Under the pieces are notes generated by a model. It saw only the letters and a list, made by a program, of their open reading frames with translations, was not told the origin of the DNA and ran no database searches. A program made the position numbers and the translations under genes. Below are positions 41,205 through 54,510 of a stretch of DNA of 64,000 nt, piece by piece. How positions within the stretch are numbered: position 1 is the first letter of the stretch; each line of letters begins with the position of its first letter. The stretch comes from Branchiostoma floridae (taxonomy: Eukaryota > Chordata > Leptocardii > Amphioxiformes > Branchiostomatidae). Location of the stretch: contig NC_049981.1 of the NCBI RefSeq assembly GCF_000003815.2, positions 7,251,705 through 7,315,704 on the forward strand, in the 5' to 3' direction.

Positions 41205-41660
41205 GAAGAATCCTTGTAAAGTTTTCATGGATTTGTAGCTCTCTCAAGGAATTATAGTTCAGGAGTTGTTACTTCAAAACTTTTAGAAATGGTTTTGTAA
41301 AGGATGGCCTGAAAATGTTTTAGACATGTTTGCTTGGTCGTATAGCACTCTTGAGAAATTATAGATAAGAAATTGCTGAAAATGTTTCATAAGACTGTAT
41401 AAGTTGTAACAAGGAGATTTTTATCCAGTTGGAATTATAGCTAAGGACTTGTCAGCAGAATCGCTCCGGTAAGACTTTGTTACAAATGTCTTGGAAAATT
41501 CATTAGCTCTTAATTGTGACAAGGAGACTTGAAGCCAGTTTTCTCGGATTTGTAGCACTCGTGAGTTCAGGAGTTGTCAGCAAAACGGCCCCGCAAAGAC
41601 TGCATTACAAATGCCCTTGCAGACTTGCGTAGCTCTAGTTCTAACAGGGGACTCAATCAC
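41205..41660. repeat. Decayed minisatellite, about 110-bp units
   Basis: Variants of GATTTGTAGCACTC, GTTCAGGAGTTGTCAGCAAA, AAAGACT-x-TTACAAATG and TAGCTCT recur at about 41230, 41340, 41430 and 41549. The copies have diverged and carry small indels. Confidence 0.6.
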
Positions 41661-43433
41661 TGGAATTGTTCGATCAATCCTGACCTAACCGAATTATCAG
41701 AACCGCTTGCAGGCATTTAGGGTGTTGTTACACGTGCTTTGCAGGGTTTCTGCAGCCCAGTGCGACTGAATATGCAATCTCTCTTCCCGTGTCGCTATTG
41801 TCATTTACATTCGTCAAAACTACTGGGTTGGAAAACTCCCAGGAATGTCAAGTGCCTGAAAAGTGGGGGCTACGCAGAGAAAGCCTTGACGAATTGAGGG
41901 CGAGTTTGTGCGAGACCTCTCTGGAAGAGGATTTTGTGGTTGTCAGAAAAGCATATTTTCCCTAAGACTCTCCGCACATGTTTGGCATACTAACATAATG
42001 CTGTTTTAGTTGACAGTTTGCCCTGTCTAAGAATTCAGGGTCTTAACTTAAGTTCAAGAGATCTGTTTGAGACTGAAATGTTTTAAATCTTCTTCTTGGA
42101 ATGAATTTACCAGAAGGCTTATTGCAAGCAGCGAGGTAGCAAAGAAAGATGGCTGTCAAGAAGGGTGTATTAGAGCTGGTCTTTAAAAGCAGCAGAAGAT
42201 GAAATCTTCTTTTTTAGATTCGAGCTTGAGAGAGGAAAGAAGGACACAATTTCAAGACTTCCTTGAAATAATTGTGCCAATAGCAAAGAATTTTAAGCTG
42301 ATCTTTTCACAACTGCTGTCCCTATTTTAGAAACATCAATTGGTGGAAATATACTAGTAACTTCTTGTGCGAAAGTTTCTTTCCTTGCCCTCTGCCTTCC
42401 TGTGATTTATCCAGGGAGGTATTTATTTGTGGAAGAAAAGGCATGGTGGCAAGGCAGGGGCTGGGCCTACATACCTGTCAGTTTGGTCCCCAGGGGGCAA
42501 GGGTCAAACTAACTTTATTGTAGGAACACAAATATCCCTTTCTTGTGGGCTAGTGTGGGGTGGAAGAGAGCACTGTAGATTGTAGTTTTGCTTCTTAACA
42601 ACAGAAACGGTATAAGACAAGTTTTAAGAACTCGTGTTCTTTCCGTTGATTACAGTTTGACCAAAGGAAGCTCCTTTTTCAAGGGGAGACGCTTTGGGCG
42701 AGTTAAAGTAGGTCAAACGAAGGTTGAAAAGGGGACGAATTCAACCGGCTTGTTTGTTTTTGTGCGGAGGAGAAAGCGTCGCCTGTGGCACAATGCACAC
42801 TGACCTCAGGCCTTTTGTTCTGTTGGACAGAACCAAGGGGTAAAGAGCTGCATTCTGGAAAGTGTTTGGGAGTGTTGGTGTATTCTCAATTCTCTCGCTA
42901 GAGCTAGGTTTAGGTCTAGAGAAGTTCGACAAAATTCCCAGACAAGCAAATTGGGAAAATATTCTCAAACCATTACCTTTGTTTGAAAATTAGTAATGCT
43001 GAGATTTTATTACCACAAAAATTATTTCATTGCTAACGAAGAGTCCCATAACAGTTCTTTTGACCTACCAGTATTATTTCAAACTAGTTCTAATACTGTG
43101 TTTTTCTTAGTGTAAGGTGTAGAATAAATAAGTTACCTATCTTTGTAGGTTCAGCAGAACTTTGGGTCATTGAACTGCATTTTTGGAAAAGCTCAAAAGT
43201 TTTTTTGTTTCCGTCTTCTAAGACTTTGCAGACCAATGTTTGTCCCAAACTTTTCATAAAGTGTTTGCAAGTTTTGTTTCTTTCTTCAGCACTTGTTCAA
43301 GAGGAATGCTCACAGTAGTTCTTGTAGTATAGGATATGTGGTCAATAAGTAACTTATGTCCTTACATAACTAGGCCCAGCATTGAGTAGCTCTAAAAGAC
43401 TGCAACACCTTATAATATGTACATGTATGTAAC

Positions 43434-43515
43434 TAAATGGTAGCCCTGGATTCGAACCCACGACTTCTTGATCCAGATGCCGGATTGGAAACTCTAGACA
43501 CCTCAACATCCAAGC
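43434..43515 (-). mobile_element. tRNA-like SINE head
   Basis: The minus strand has a perfect B box, GGTTCGAATCC, in GTCGTGGGTTCGAATCCAGG. About 50 bases upstream is the A-box-like TGGATGTTGAGGTGTCTAGA. The T stem is only partly paired and no acceptor stem closes, so this is a tRNA-derived SINE or tRNA relic rather than a tRNA gene. Confidence 0.55.
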
Positions 43516-44474
43516 CATTTTTAGTCAAAGATTATGGCCCCAAGAAGGGGCGAATGCTTCTATTTTTCCACAAGGTGCCCTCTAAGGGTTCTTCGACCAA
43601 ACTCAAGGTCATCAGGAGGTTGTGTGAAATGTGGGTTGCCATGACAACGGCACCTTGTTTTCGCCCCTTCCATTGCCAGGTCCCTTCTCATTAGCAGTGG
43701 AGCGCCTGAGGCCTTTCACTTTATACAAGCAGGGATCAAACCTTTGGGGAAACGTTGCCATTGCTAGCATGCCTGGCCTCCCCTGTGCACTGTTTCTTAT
43801 AGCCAAGTTTTTGTGTGGATGCAAAACTCCTGCAAGGGAAACCAGCTTTGCTTCAGTTCTGGAATAAAAGTTGTCTGGTGTTCTACCATTGGTAGGTTTT
43901 TGTGTTAAAGTTGGGCCATAATAATTTGATTTATCGGTTCTTCCTTGGTTTGAAAAAGATATGCTAAACTTGAAGTTCAACATGAAAATAGCGAGGGTGG
44001 AAATTTTGTAATTAGTACACAGTTTGATTCTAAGTTGTTGTTTTAAAAATATGATGGACAATACAAGACAAGGCTCAAGGAGCAACTTTGGGTTACTGTA
44101 CTGGATTTTACTCAAAGATTGTATGTAAAATTTACCAAGTTCACAGTCAACTAGAATTGGAGTAGCATCTTTGTAAGAGTCTGTGCTTTATATATCTGTA
44201 TCAACTTCACTGGCTGTTATTTTTTTTGCTGATAGGGGTCAGCTAATTTCGCCAAAGATACTTCCTTCTAAATAAGTATAGGCGGAACTCGGAGCAGGGG
44301 TTTAATAACGTCTGGCCAGCGGAGTCTCTCGGCAGCGGTTAGTCGTAGATGGGAATCTGGCGGACACGGCGGTTCCCGGGATGAGCCGGGGCAAGTTTGT
44401 CAGACTGGCTGGCTCCCGGCCGCAGACAGAAAACATTTCCCGCTAATCAGCTCACATGGGCTTCTCACTGGGAA

Positions 44475-44760
44475 TCTCTGGGGGGAAACAGGCATCTTTT
44501 GGCCACTCCAATGTCTTTCATTGTTTCACAGACATTTCTGGGGGAAAACAGGCATCTTTTGGCCACTCCAATGTGCTTCATTGTTTCACAGACATTTCTT
44601 GTAAGTTGTAGAAGACATCTTTGGCCACTGCTATGCATTACATTGTTTCTATGACATTTTGGAGTAAAATTGGGTGTTAAAGTTGTACGAGACATTCTTT
44701 TGGCCACTCCTATGCATTACATTGCTTCTATGACATTTACGAGTAAATTTGGGTGTTTTC
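44475..44760. repeat. Tandem repeats, units of about 62-88 bp
   Basis: GGCATCTTTTGGCCACTCCA with ATGT, CATTGTTTCACAGACATTTC recurs twice at 62-bp spacing from about 44490. Two more diverged units follow with TGGCCACT-x-CTATGCATTA and TCTATGACATTT-x-GAGTAAA. Confidence 0.85.
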
Positions 44761-46625
44761 TTTTGGGAATTTCTGGAGAATGTATGCATATTTGACAACT
44801 ACAGTTTGTTAACTTGATCCACAGCAATTTGTCTGATATTTCTGAGTGAAAAGGTAAAACTATTCATTTTCTTGGCTGTGTTTCTAACTGGGAGCCTTTG
44901 GCTGAATGTTGTCATCTTTGGCCCACTTTAAATTCATGTACTTGGTCCTTGGTTGACATTTTAAGGTAGGAAATTTAAGAAAGTGGACAAGATGACAACA
45001 GGAGCTAGAAAGAGAGCCTACGTCTCAAGCTCTGACAATTTCTGACTCCAGGGTGTTTGAAACCTACGGATTTAAAGTTAACTCTCAAAACATTGAAATT
45101 CATGACTTTGTAGCTCTTTTCAGAATTGATAAAGCAAGGTTTTTCAGTGTTCTCGACTGGACCTCCAAACCCACAATTTTGGCTCTCAGAAAAAACACGA
45201 AAATTACGGAGGAGAATCTTCCAAACGGAATGTTGTTGTCCACAACATAGAGAAACAGACAACAGCGCCCCTCCGCATATTGTGTTCTTTATAAACGGCA
45301 AAGGTGAAATTCTTGAGTACTGGGATTTTGGGATCAGTTGTAGGAATACACTTGACAATAGGCCAACATTCTGCAGACTACAGGGCTCCTGTATAGAGAC
45401 ACCCCTTTCCAACAAACTCATTGTTGAGCCGCGGCCAATTTTCTGTCGAAATTGATGAGATTGGGCAGGGATTTGGGGGAAGGCTCCTTGTTGGTAGGTA
45501 GTTTTGGGGGTGGGAACAGGCTTTGCTTCAGTTTTATAAAGGTTGTCTGTTGTGTTATTGCCTTCAAGGCTCAATTGGTTGGTTGTCGGATTTAGAATGA
45601 TTCCGAACTGGACGATCAACATTTTGAGAACATTTTGACAGTTTGAGAAGAAAGTATCCCTTTAAGAAGAATGTATACTTCCAGGGAGTAGATAGAGGGA
45701 TACTTTCTTCTTTGTAGATATAGTCGAAATAAAGTCAATTAACTTGCTTCCTATTAAAAACTTAAAATTGTAAATGGCTGTTTTCTTTTGTGATATCAGT
45801 AGGTCAAAGTTGAAGTCTGAAACTGATTTTTCTTACCCATTTTACCTCGTTTGTCAATGATCACCCAAACTTACAACGTATGTATAAGTAATAAGGTTCT
45901 TTGTAAATAAGTGTTTATACCACAGTATTGCCCCAATGAACACAAGATGGTCACCAAAACTCAGATTAGGTACAAATGCTTGGTTACATGTACAAAGAAC
46001 TTTGTTATCAAGTGACTTACCATTCTGAAATTGTCCATGCATCTCACAACTTTTCACTTACAGGCAGGGTTAGAGCATACAAGTCCACAGTACACTAGTC
46101 AGACATACAGACTGGGTGACTCCACTTGGTTTGGCAGGAGGTTTTCTGAGTGATGTACAGGGAATATGTGGGTGTGGGAAAGTCACCCAACTCTCAACAG
46201 TTAAACTGGCTTTTTATTGTTTCCTCAGAGTTCGTTGTGTGTTTTTTTTTTGGGGGGGAGGGGGCTGTTTGCGTGCTCAAAGGGGGTGCTTTTTTTAAAT
46301 CAGACAGCCCCTTCACCCCTCCAAACGGAAAATTTAGGTCAACTTTTGGTCTGGGAGGTAAAGAAAAACCCAGCTCAGTTGTAGACGCTTGGTTAGAACT
46401 TGTTATGGTGGTTTTAGTGGGAGGGGGGCATGTACTTTTTTTCAAATCAGCCTATTACCTCCCCTCCTAACAAGGCCTTGTATATGAGAAAATTCTATGG
46501 AAAATTATTGCTAAGGCTGTTATGATGCCTTTTTATGGCAATTTTTATGAGGATGGGAATACAAAGGGTTCAATTCTTGTCAGTTGATGTTAAATTTCAG
46601 CATTTTGATTTGAGGTGCAGTAACA

Positions 46626-46883
46626 ATGTATAGATTTCATACTCCAAGCCACTTTCCCCCTCTTGTTCGACTGATGGATAAAAAACGTTTGTCAGCGGAA
46701 GATTGTGAGGTTGCGAGGAGCCCAGTCGGACTGGTGTATGAATTACTGAGCAGAATGAAGCAGATATGCCAGCAGGCCCCTAAGGAACACACCAGAGCCT
46801 GGACTCATATATTCAATTATGGTGACTGGCTGTGGCCAAGATGTCAGAGGATCTCTCCAGACCCTGAAGACGATAGGTCGTAG
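46626..46883 (+). other. Unassigned intronic open frame
   Basis: This open frame contains an in-frame ATG at 46674 giving MDKKRLSAEDCEVARSPVGL, then VYELLSRMKQICQQAPKEHT and WTHIFNYGDWLWPRCQRISP, ending DPEDDRS and a stop. Composition is balanced and protein-like, and ATGAGGTGCAG-like sequence just upstream could serve as an acceptor. I do not recognise a family. It could be a nested gene exon, a transposon relic or chance. Confidence 0.25.
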
Positions 46884-47204
46884 GTCTTCCTGTAGCATCT
46901 CAAGGAGCGGTTGACATGAATCTTAATGTTATGATATGACTTACGATAGAATTGGCCATAAAAGAGAAATTTGTCAGGCTTAGAAGGAAGCTTTCCAATT
47001 CCACAATTCTTTATTTTAGTCTTGGGTCAACGGGTGGGTTTGTCACCTTTATCACATCTCAAGCTCTAATAGAATTTGCTCTAAACAAACGTCATGTACC
47101 TTTTCTTTTCACAGTTCACAGTATAAAAGAAAAAAGTAGCAACGGTTCCTTCCTGAAGAATTTTAGTATGATCCATACTTCCTTTAAGTTCAGAGTGGTG
47201 CAGG

Positions 47205-47300
47205 TAAAATTTGTCTGGTGCAGGTAATTTTCAAAGTTACCTGCACCAGTGCAGGTACTAAGTGCAGTTTTGCTAAAAAAAGTATTTCGAGCCCTGCTAT
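47205..47300. repeat. GTGCAGGTAA-type dispersed repeat fragment
   Basis: GTGCAGGTAAAATTTG, TTACCTGCACCAGTGCAGGT and ATTTCGAGCCCTGC. The last word is the inverse of GGGCTTGAAAT at 52521, which precedes the larger array at 52500-52885. Confidence 0.65.
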
Positions 47301-48758
47301 AAGTAGCCTTGTCAAAACTATTATATACGTCCTAATTGCACAATGGGTATTGTAGTACATCCAGTAGTCTTTAGCATTCAGGAATATCAACAGCAAACAA
47401 ACCCTTGTCTTTTTCCCTTCCAAGTCAAGCGTAGACACAATTTGTCACGGTTAAGCAGGGCTGTTATGCCGGGCTACTCAATAATGTGCGGGGCAGCGTC
47501 GCGAAGTGCGTTCGCCGCCGTTACGTTTACCCCCGCTCGCAGGCACCACTCGGGGAGAGTTATGCCCGCGCGTTAGGAAGACGTATGTCGATGTTTCTAG
47601 TAGAACGCTGATAGGACGCGACTTCACCTGAAGGGAAGATGGCTCCTCAATTATTCGGATGCTTTTATCTGGCTGAGAGGACGCGTGTCGTCGACGCATC
47701 GTTTGTCTTGTACCCCGTGTGTAAGGAGCGAGCTAGAAAATAAACCATTATCCGATTGAGACTTAAAGTGCTCTAGGAATTTTACCACGTTTGCCTGTCT
47801 TGATTTGTTGCTTTTTTGGGGTAGTTAAAAAGTTGTCACTAAATTTCATAGTATTTGGTAAGGGGTGTGCATTACAAAAGAAAATCCGATATCAACTAGT
47901 TTTCAGGGCACCTGTGCTAAAAAGAGATTGTTTCATTTGTGTTTCGTAGTTGTCTTTTTTTAAAGAGTTTAGGATGTGAAGTTTAGACTTGATTTCTTTG
48001 CTTTTGATCTGAAGACAACAAGCCTTAGCTAAGGAAAAACTGATACAACTTCGTAGCTTCTTGTACTTGTAGGTCTGTATATTATTCAGATCCTGTTTCT
48101 GTCCTGTTTTAGTGTCAGATTATATCTTTCACTTGTCCTTGGAGTGCAGAAGATATACAATCCCATCCTATATCTTGGCAAATCCGCATCAACTTCCTTT
48201 TAGGCTCTGGTGTATTCTTCTTCAAAGAAGACAAGTTTGCGTTGTCGGCTCTCCTTTTTCTTGAGCTCGTATAATTGGCACTTGGCATTAGGGGTGGCGT
48301 CGAGAAGTATATCTTCGCAGGCTCTTGTCAATAGTTATAATTACAAGCCCCTAATGCCTTGCTCGGTGAACTGGCGTTGTAATTTGTCTGGAGCGTACAG
48401 GCCTTGAGGAAAACTCAATTTGCAGTCAGCGAAAATCTTACTGGCCCCTCGACGGTGCGATGCTTGCGTCAGAGGCGCGGCCATAAATACAGAGAGCATT
48501 TCTCGGCAAACACTTCAGTCTGGCTTGATTTACGACTCGGAGCTCATTTCTTGAAGAAGATGGCCTTCTTCTCGCACCTGGAGACAGGGTCTTATGTTGA
48601 CGGGGCTCAAATAGGGTCAAAATTGTGAGGAGACAACTCAAAGGACTGGGAATATGTGGACTGGTGATTGCTATAGACAGGATTCAATGGTGAACTCATT
48701 GAGAAATCACCAAAGAGTGGATTGTGTGTGTTGAAAAAAACTAGTTATAATAAAATCT

Positions 48759-48761
48759 CTT

Positions 48762-48793
<32 letters not shown>

Positions 48794-48822
48794 CCCCTCT
48801 CTCTCTCTCTCTTCTCTCTCTC
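48759..48822. repeat. (CT)n microsatellite
   Basis: Nearly pure CT tract with a few T and C interruptions. Confidence 0.95.
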
Positions 48823-49299
48823 ATGTTTTGGTTTGACTCTCTTTCTCATGTTCTGGTTTGACTCTATCTAGAGGTAATCACTAGTACATATTTGACTCTG
48901 AAGAAAGTCTTTGTACTTTGAGTTTGAAACTACTTGCAGCACTGCAGGGAATTTTGATCCCTGGTGCGTTAATATTTTACAGGAATTTACAGGGAATTCC
49001 TTCACCTTATAAATGATATGTCCAGATTGATATACAGTTTGCTTGCTTTGTCAGTGGAGGGCCAATATCTTCTAGGCAATCCAAGATGCAATTTAGCCTT
49101 GTTTAAACAGTACAGGGTCAGATGACACCACTTGTTAGGACGCTAGGATACAAGGAAGATAAATAAGGATGGCTTATTATGTAGTGGGCTCTGAAACTTT
49201 GGATTTAATGAATGTATTACTGAGGAAAAATGACAGTTTTTTTGCATCCAAACCTGTGTAACGTGATTTTGCAATGGGCTTGCCAAAAATGGGTTGTCA

Positions 49300-49440
49300 T
49301 TAAAGAAAGCTTACGTCAATGGGGAAAATTATCTAAGGGAAAGAGGCACTAACGTGGAGGTAGTCAGTTGTACAGGTTTGACTGCATATCAGCGACCAGG
49401 TGGTCGTTATGCAAAGGTGCTCATTATTTTAAGTTGAACT
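49300..49440. repeat. GGTGGTCG-type dispersed repeat fragment
   Basis: GCTTACGTCAATGGGGAAA, CAGGTTTGACTGCATATCAG and CGACCAGGTGGTCGTTATGC parallel the 31440-31640 copy. Confidence 0.6.
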
Positions 49441-52400
49441 GTAAATTTTGAGCATATTGAGTCACAAGAGGGTTTCTTTTTTGTAGGAGCAAGCTGAAAT
49501 GGAACCTTTTAGACTCCACTTAGCTGCACAAATGAGAGAAATCCACTCATAACTTCAGCCCCTCCCAAGAGATACAAAACTGCATTTTGTGTCAATTTCC
49601 TTGTCGCTCGCGATTTGCCAATCTCGGGGAGATCACAGGTTTCCAGGCTGAACAACTTCGCAATAAAGCAAGCCGAGGCCGGAATCGTTTGTAGCTCGTT
49701 TCCACTATTGACCGGTGAGCGACTCATAGCAGACGTCCGCGCAATCTTTGCGCCAGATTCCTGACAAGGAACGATGTGAGTCCTAAACTCGGGATCTCGC
49801 TGCAAAATGGGTAGATGGGTTATCGTTTGTACACGGCTCAGGCGGTCTCAAAACCAATTCTGTCAGCGGCGCGGGGGGACAAAGTCAAGGGGAAATAGCC
49901 AGCCAGGATTTAAACCATGAAGGCGACTACCCACTAGTGTTCGTTCAGCCTATCTAAATAACCTACGGTCTGCCAATTTATCAAGATTGTCTGCAGTTGC
50001 CCCCGTAGAGGCGTTGCAGAATACATACATGAAGAAGAAACATGGTGTGGGTCCCTATCTCTCTCAAGATCGCATGTGAGCGGCGAATTTCGTCTCCGAA
50101 TGAGCGGATAAAAGTGGGCATTTTGCGTACGGGTTTATGAATCGTGGGGTGGCCGCGCTATCAGTGCGTAGCGTATGCGGAGGCGCTAGGCAGGGCTTTG
50201 CTGTTAATGGGAGGAACAGGTCGCCACTTTGCAGGGGTGGATGGGGGTGCTTGCAGACTTGCCCTCTGGAGAAGTTGGGGTTAGGTACAGGGTTGGGGGG
50301 TAAGCTAAAGGGAAATGCTACCAGATATAAATCCCAGTAACCCTGCACAGAAATTCTGAGCAAAGATTTAACTCTAGGGAGAACAAAACTCCTTCCAAAC
50401 ATGCGAATATTGATGAATTTGACCAAAACTAATACCTGAATTTAAAATATGTGCTGAAATTTTATGGTACGTAGTGTAGCATCATATTCCATTGCCTAAA
50501 ATGATCAACAAATAACTTCAGGGCCTGAAATCCTTTTCAGTTTTTGGTTGAATATTGGGCAACCAGGGTTGAGTTTTAGGCTGCATAATATTGCTGTATA
50601 TCTAAATGTTACAATGCCTATTGTAGAAGGACCTTACAGACTTGCAAATTTGAAGATAAGGTGTGTAACTGTCAGAATGCCTGCCAGGCAAGTGTGAGAT
50701 CCTTAAGAGTTTAACAATCACTCCATCTGTGTTTATAACCTTATTACGTCAAACAAAAGCGAGCTGCCTAAAGAATCCGTATTTCAGACACTTAACCTTT
50801 GCGACACCTTGAAAATCAAACAGAGCTTCTTTCTGCCTTGAGAACCCAGAAATAAGACTTATTTTTGCTACACTAACCTAAGAATTGGACTCGGTCCAAG
50901 ATTTCCCAGTTGATACACAGAGTCTGAAGGTATTCTTGTATGTGGGTAGTTGACATGAAAAATTCCACTGTCCTGAGCAACCAAGCATTTCGCCCCTTGG
51001 TTCAAATTGTTTAACAACAAGTTGGGCTCATGCCTAGAATAACTTTTTAGTTGGCAAATTCAAACTAGCTCAAGTTGTTACACATTTCTCAGTACGCAGA
51101 TTTTTCAACACGATACAATATTTATATTATGACTTTTCTTGTCACAACAATTGCTGGTTTATGTACTATCGTTATTTTCCCCCATAAACTTAATTTATGT
51201 TCATTACAATAAATTCAGTCTTGTAAACGAATTGATATCCAGCTTATATACAGTCACGTTGGCTCGACTCCATATTACTGAAAGTATTTCAACTTTATTG
51301 GCAGGGAATCTACACTGTATAACCATTTTACAAGTGCCGTATTGTGCATACCTTAGCAAGGTACGATTTACTAGGTATCACATATTTTCCTAAGTAGTTA
51401 AAGTTGAAAGATAGACTTTGCTAAGAGTATTGACAGTCTCTCTGTTGGGCTAACGATCTGATTCTGAACGGTAACTGAAGTAAGAAAGTGCGCTTTTGTC
51501 GTTCTTTTGTCGATAATCCGTATATTATGGCGCGATAAACCTCCAAACGTCTTTCCTTTGGCGAACGGCCTGTAAAACAACTGAGTGAATTAGGGGGCGT
51601 TAAAGATGGAATTTGGGTGGAAGTAACAGTAATGCTATGAAATGCAAATGAACCGGTTTTATCAGAAGTCAGTTGACCTTGGTTATTGGTAAGGAATTTT
51701 AATCGGTTCTCTGATACCGTCTGTTTTGTCAATACTGTAATGACTTTATACTTGAAATTCATCTAGATACTTATCTATAAGAGCAGCTTCTGTATATGAA
51801 AATCCTTGAATAGTTGCCACTGTTCATCATTGTTCACAGGTAAATTCTTTTCTTTGGTTGTGCAAGGAGACTGATATCCTTAAAATTTTTTGAGTCAATC
51901 TTTCCATTTATTTGAAGCAAGACTGTTTGAATATTTTATGCCTGGTTCAAGAACTGAACTCCTCAGTAATTCTGGCACTGCTGTCAGACCCACTACCATC
52001 GTACAATAATTGATGACAATTTTAAGCTTTCAAGTAATCATATGCTCTCAGAAATGCGATTAGCAGGGATTTCAATAATTACAGCGAACAGGAGTGAGTT
52101 GAGAGTGTTGGCCTGAATTCCCTGATTCCGTTATGTGATGAATATGGAGTGCACCGCTATAGACAGCACCTCACGACCCATCCCTGACCCGACGGCCCCA
52201 AAATTGATCGAAATGACAGCCGGGGATGGAATTTCTAGCGAAGGGTAACAATTTTCCAAACCCATGATGGCACCCTGATCTTTATTGAGGAGGGTACGAT
52301 CATAGCCTGGCCTTTAAAAAAAATGTGAATTCAGAATATTTTCTATGTTGACAAAAAATATGGCAGGAAAGAAAAGGGTTGACGTTTATGATTTCTCAAA

Positions 52401-52499
52401 TTCTTGATAGAATCATGAGCCATATTGAATAGTATACGATGTAGCATTATCATAGTTGTCCATGTGTTACACGGTATCCTATTCTTTGTATTTGTGTAT

Positions 52500-52885
52500 A
52501 GAATACTGGTATATATACTGGGCTTGAAATACCAACTGATTGTACAGGTTAGTGCAGGTAAAATTGGAGTTGTGCAGGTATTTTTGGTGTCTACCTGTAC
52601 CTAACCTGCACTGGTCCATGTACAGGGTATATACTGATTAGTGCAGGTAAAATTGGAGCTGTGCAGGTATTTCTGGTGTCTACCTGCACCGTTCCATGGG
52701 CTGGGTATATACTGATTAGTGCAGGTAAAATTGGAGCTGTGCAGGTATTTCTGGTGTCTATTTGCACCTAACCTGTACTGGTCCATGTACTGGGTATATA
52801 CAGGTTAGTGCAGGTAAAATTGGAGCTGTGCAGGTATTTCTGGTGTCTATTTGCACCTAACCTGCACTGGTCCATGTACTGGGGA
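52500..52885. repeat. Tandem repeat of GTGCAGGTAAAATTGGAG units, 78-89 bp
   Basis: GTGCAGGTAAAATTGGAG starts at 52552, 52641, 52719 and 52808. Each unit contains GTGCAGGTATTTCTGGTGTC, an inverted ACCTGCAC or ACCTAACCTGCACTGG, and CCATGTACTGGGTATATAC. The third start follows a shorter, 78-bp unit. Each unit can fold as a GTGCAGGTA/TACCTGCAC hairpin. Confidence 0.9.
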
Positions 52886-53735
52886 TTAATTTTTCCCCAA
52901 CTGCATTTCTGGGCATCTGATTATTTAAGAATCATACAGCAATGTCGCAGGAAGGTCTAGATGCTTGACGTTACCCTCTGTGTATTTAGGAATGTTGGTA
53001 GACCGCAGTAATAATATTCGACATCCAAATTCTATTATTGTGCCACGAGAGACCTGGATAACAACATTACGCATGATTTGTTGCCCCTTATACTGCCTAA
53101 AAGGACTATCGCAGGCATTACTTATCTATAAGAATTATGTTATGATGCGACGTTTTCAGAATGCTTGATTTACGTGGGGCTCAAATGGCACTTTTGGTTA
53201 AATTACTGCTTTTGAAGAGATGCATAGATATGCTCTGTGTATTAACAACACATTTACAACTATGAACTTTCCACAATGAAGGCATTTGATACAGTAAAGA
53301 TACACATTAACCAAACATGAACCAAGTTGTAAATGCATAAAAATGTTATTTTCTTGTCAAATGTACAATCTAACGAAGCGGTAACCCCAGCCATGCTTTA
53401 TTTATCGTTGATGTATCGCCGTGTCGTGTAGCGCGGCACTTTTGTAGCCTTCGGCGCCGATGCAGTTGTAGCAGATATGAGTTGTTGCTTCACTTAGTCG
53501 CTACATACTATATGTTAGGACCCTCGTGAGAGTTGTAAAAAACATATAAGAGTGCAATCCATGCGACATTAGCGAATACAAACGATACATGTTGAGTTCC
53601 CAGATTGCTGAATTTTCAGTTTGATGTTGAGATTTGTATCAACACTTAAAACTTCAGACAATCTTCCATATATTTCAGGTAAAAAAGATTCCGTAGATAA
53701 CATTTAGTTATGCTTCAGCAAGTTAGCGGACGGTA

Positions 53736-53835
53736 NNNNNNNNNNNNNNNNNNNNNNNNNNNNNNNNNNNNNNNNNNNNNNNNNNNNNNNNNNNNNNNNN
53801 NNNNNNNNNNNNNNNNNNNNNNNNNNNNNNNNNNN
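53736..53835. other. Assembly gap (100 N)
   Basis: Exactly 100 N, the usual placeholder for a gap of unknown length. Exonic sequence could be missing. Confidence 0.99.
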
Positions 53836-54154
53836 CGTACAATGTTTCCGTAAGATTTTCCATGATTTGACGATACGCTTATCAAATTATCAACGCACAC
53901 AGAACACTTGTACGTTTAGTAATCAGACTTACGGAAAAGCTTTGCTTTAAAGAACAACACTGTACAGAATTCTCCCTCAAGGTCAAGAAGTGTGACCTTG
54001 ATGGGAACAGAACATTATGCAGCAGCAAAGCAGCTTGGGAGATATACAGTGATACTCAGGGGTTATAGTGTCTCGTAAACCCTGGATGGGAGAAAGCCAG
54101 GATTTGCATTTCACCTCGCAATGTACCGTTTTATGTCTCCGACGTTCCCATGGG

Positions 54155-54510
54155 TATTGTTTGGCCTCTGTTGCATACAAAACGTCAAGCTCCTTGTATA
54201 CCGAAGAGGACACAAAAATGTCCACGTTGATAGATTCTCTTCGATAACAGATTGCTTTGTCACATGGCATACAAAGATGGGGTTAAACTCTTATGCAAAA
54301 GTGGACACAAAATTGTGCATGTTGATAAATTTTCTTTAAAAAAAACAACTTTTGATACCACACTGTAGCCTACTAGGTCCTTGTATATTGAATAGGAAAA
54401 AAATTTCTTTGATATTATCTTTCACATTGCTTTGGCTCTATTGAATACAACATGCACACTGAAAATGATACAGAACTATCTGTTTTGGAAGATCATACTT
54501 TGTATGATTC
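54155..54510. repeat. Decayed minisatellite, about 95-bp units
   Basis: Four diverged units can be laid end to end, starting near 54157, 54250, 54345 and 54425. Shared words are ATTG-x-TTTGGC-x-CT-x-TTG, CATACAAA, CTCCTTGTATA, GGACACAAAA-x-TGT and GTTGATA-x-ATT-x-TCTT. Confidence 0.55.

Noticed and set aside
43434-43515. Possible tRNA gene
   Set aside because: B box is perfect but the T stem is incomplete and no acceptor stem can be formed; called a SINE head instead.
45005-45622. 205-residue minus-strand open frame
   Set aside because: No recognisable domain, AT-rich intronic setting, composition not protein-like, and it overlaps other frames; treated as chance.
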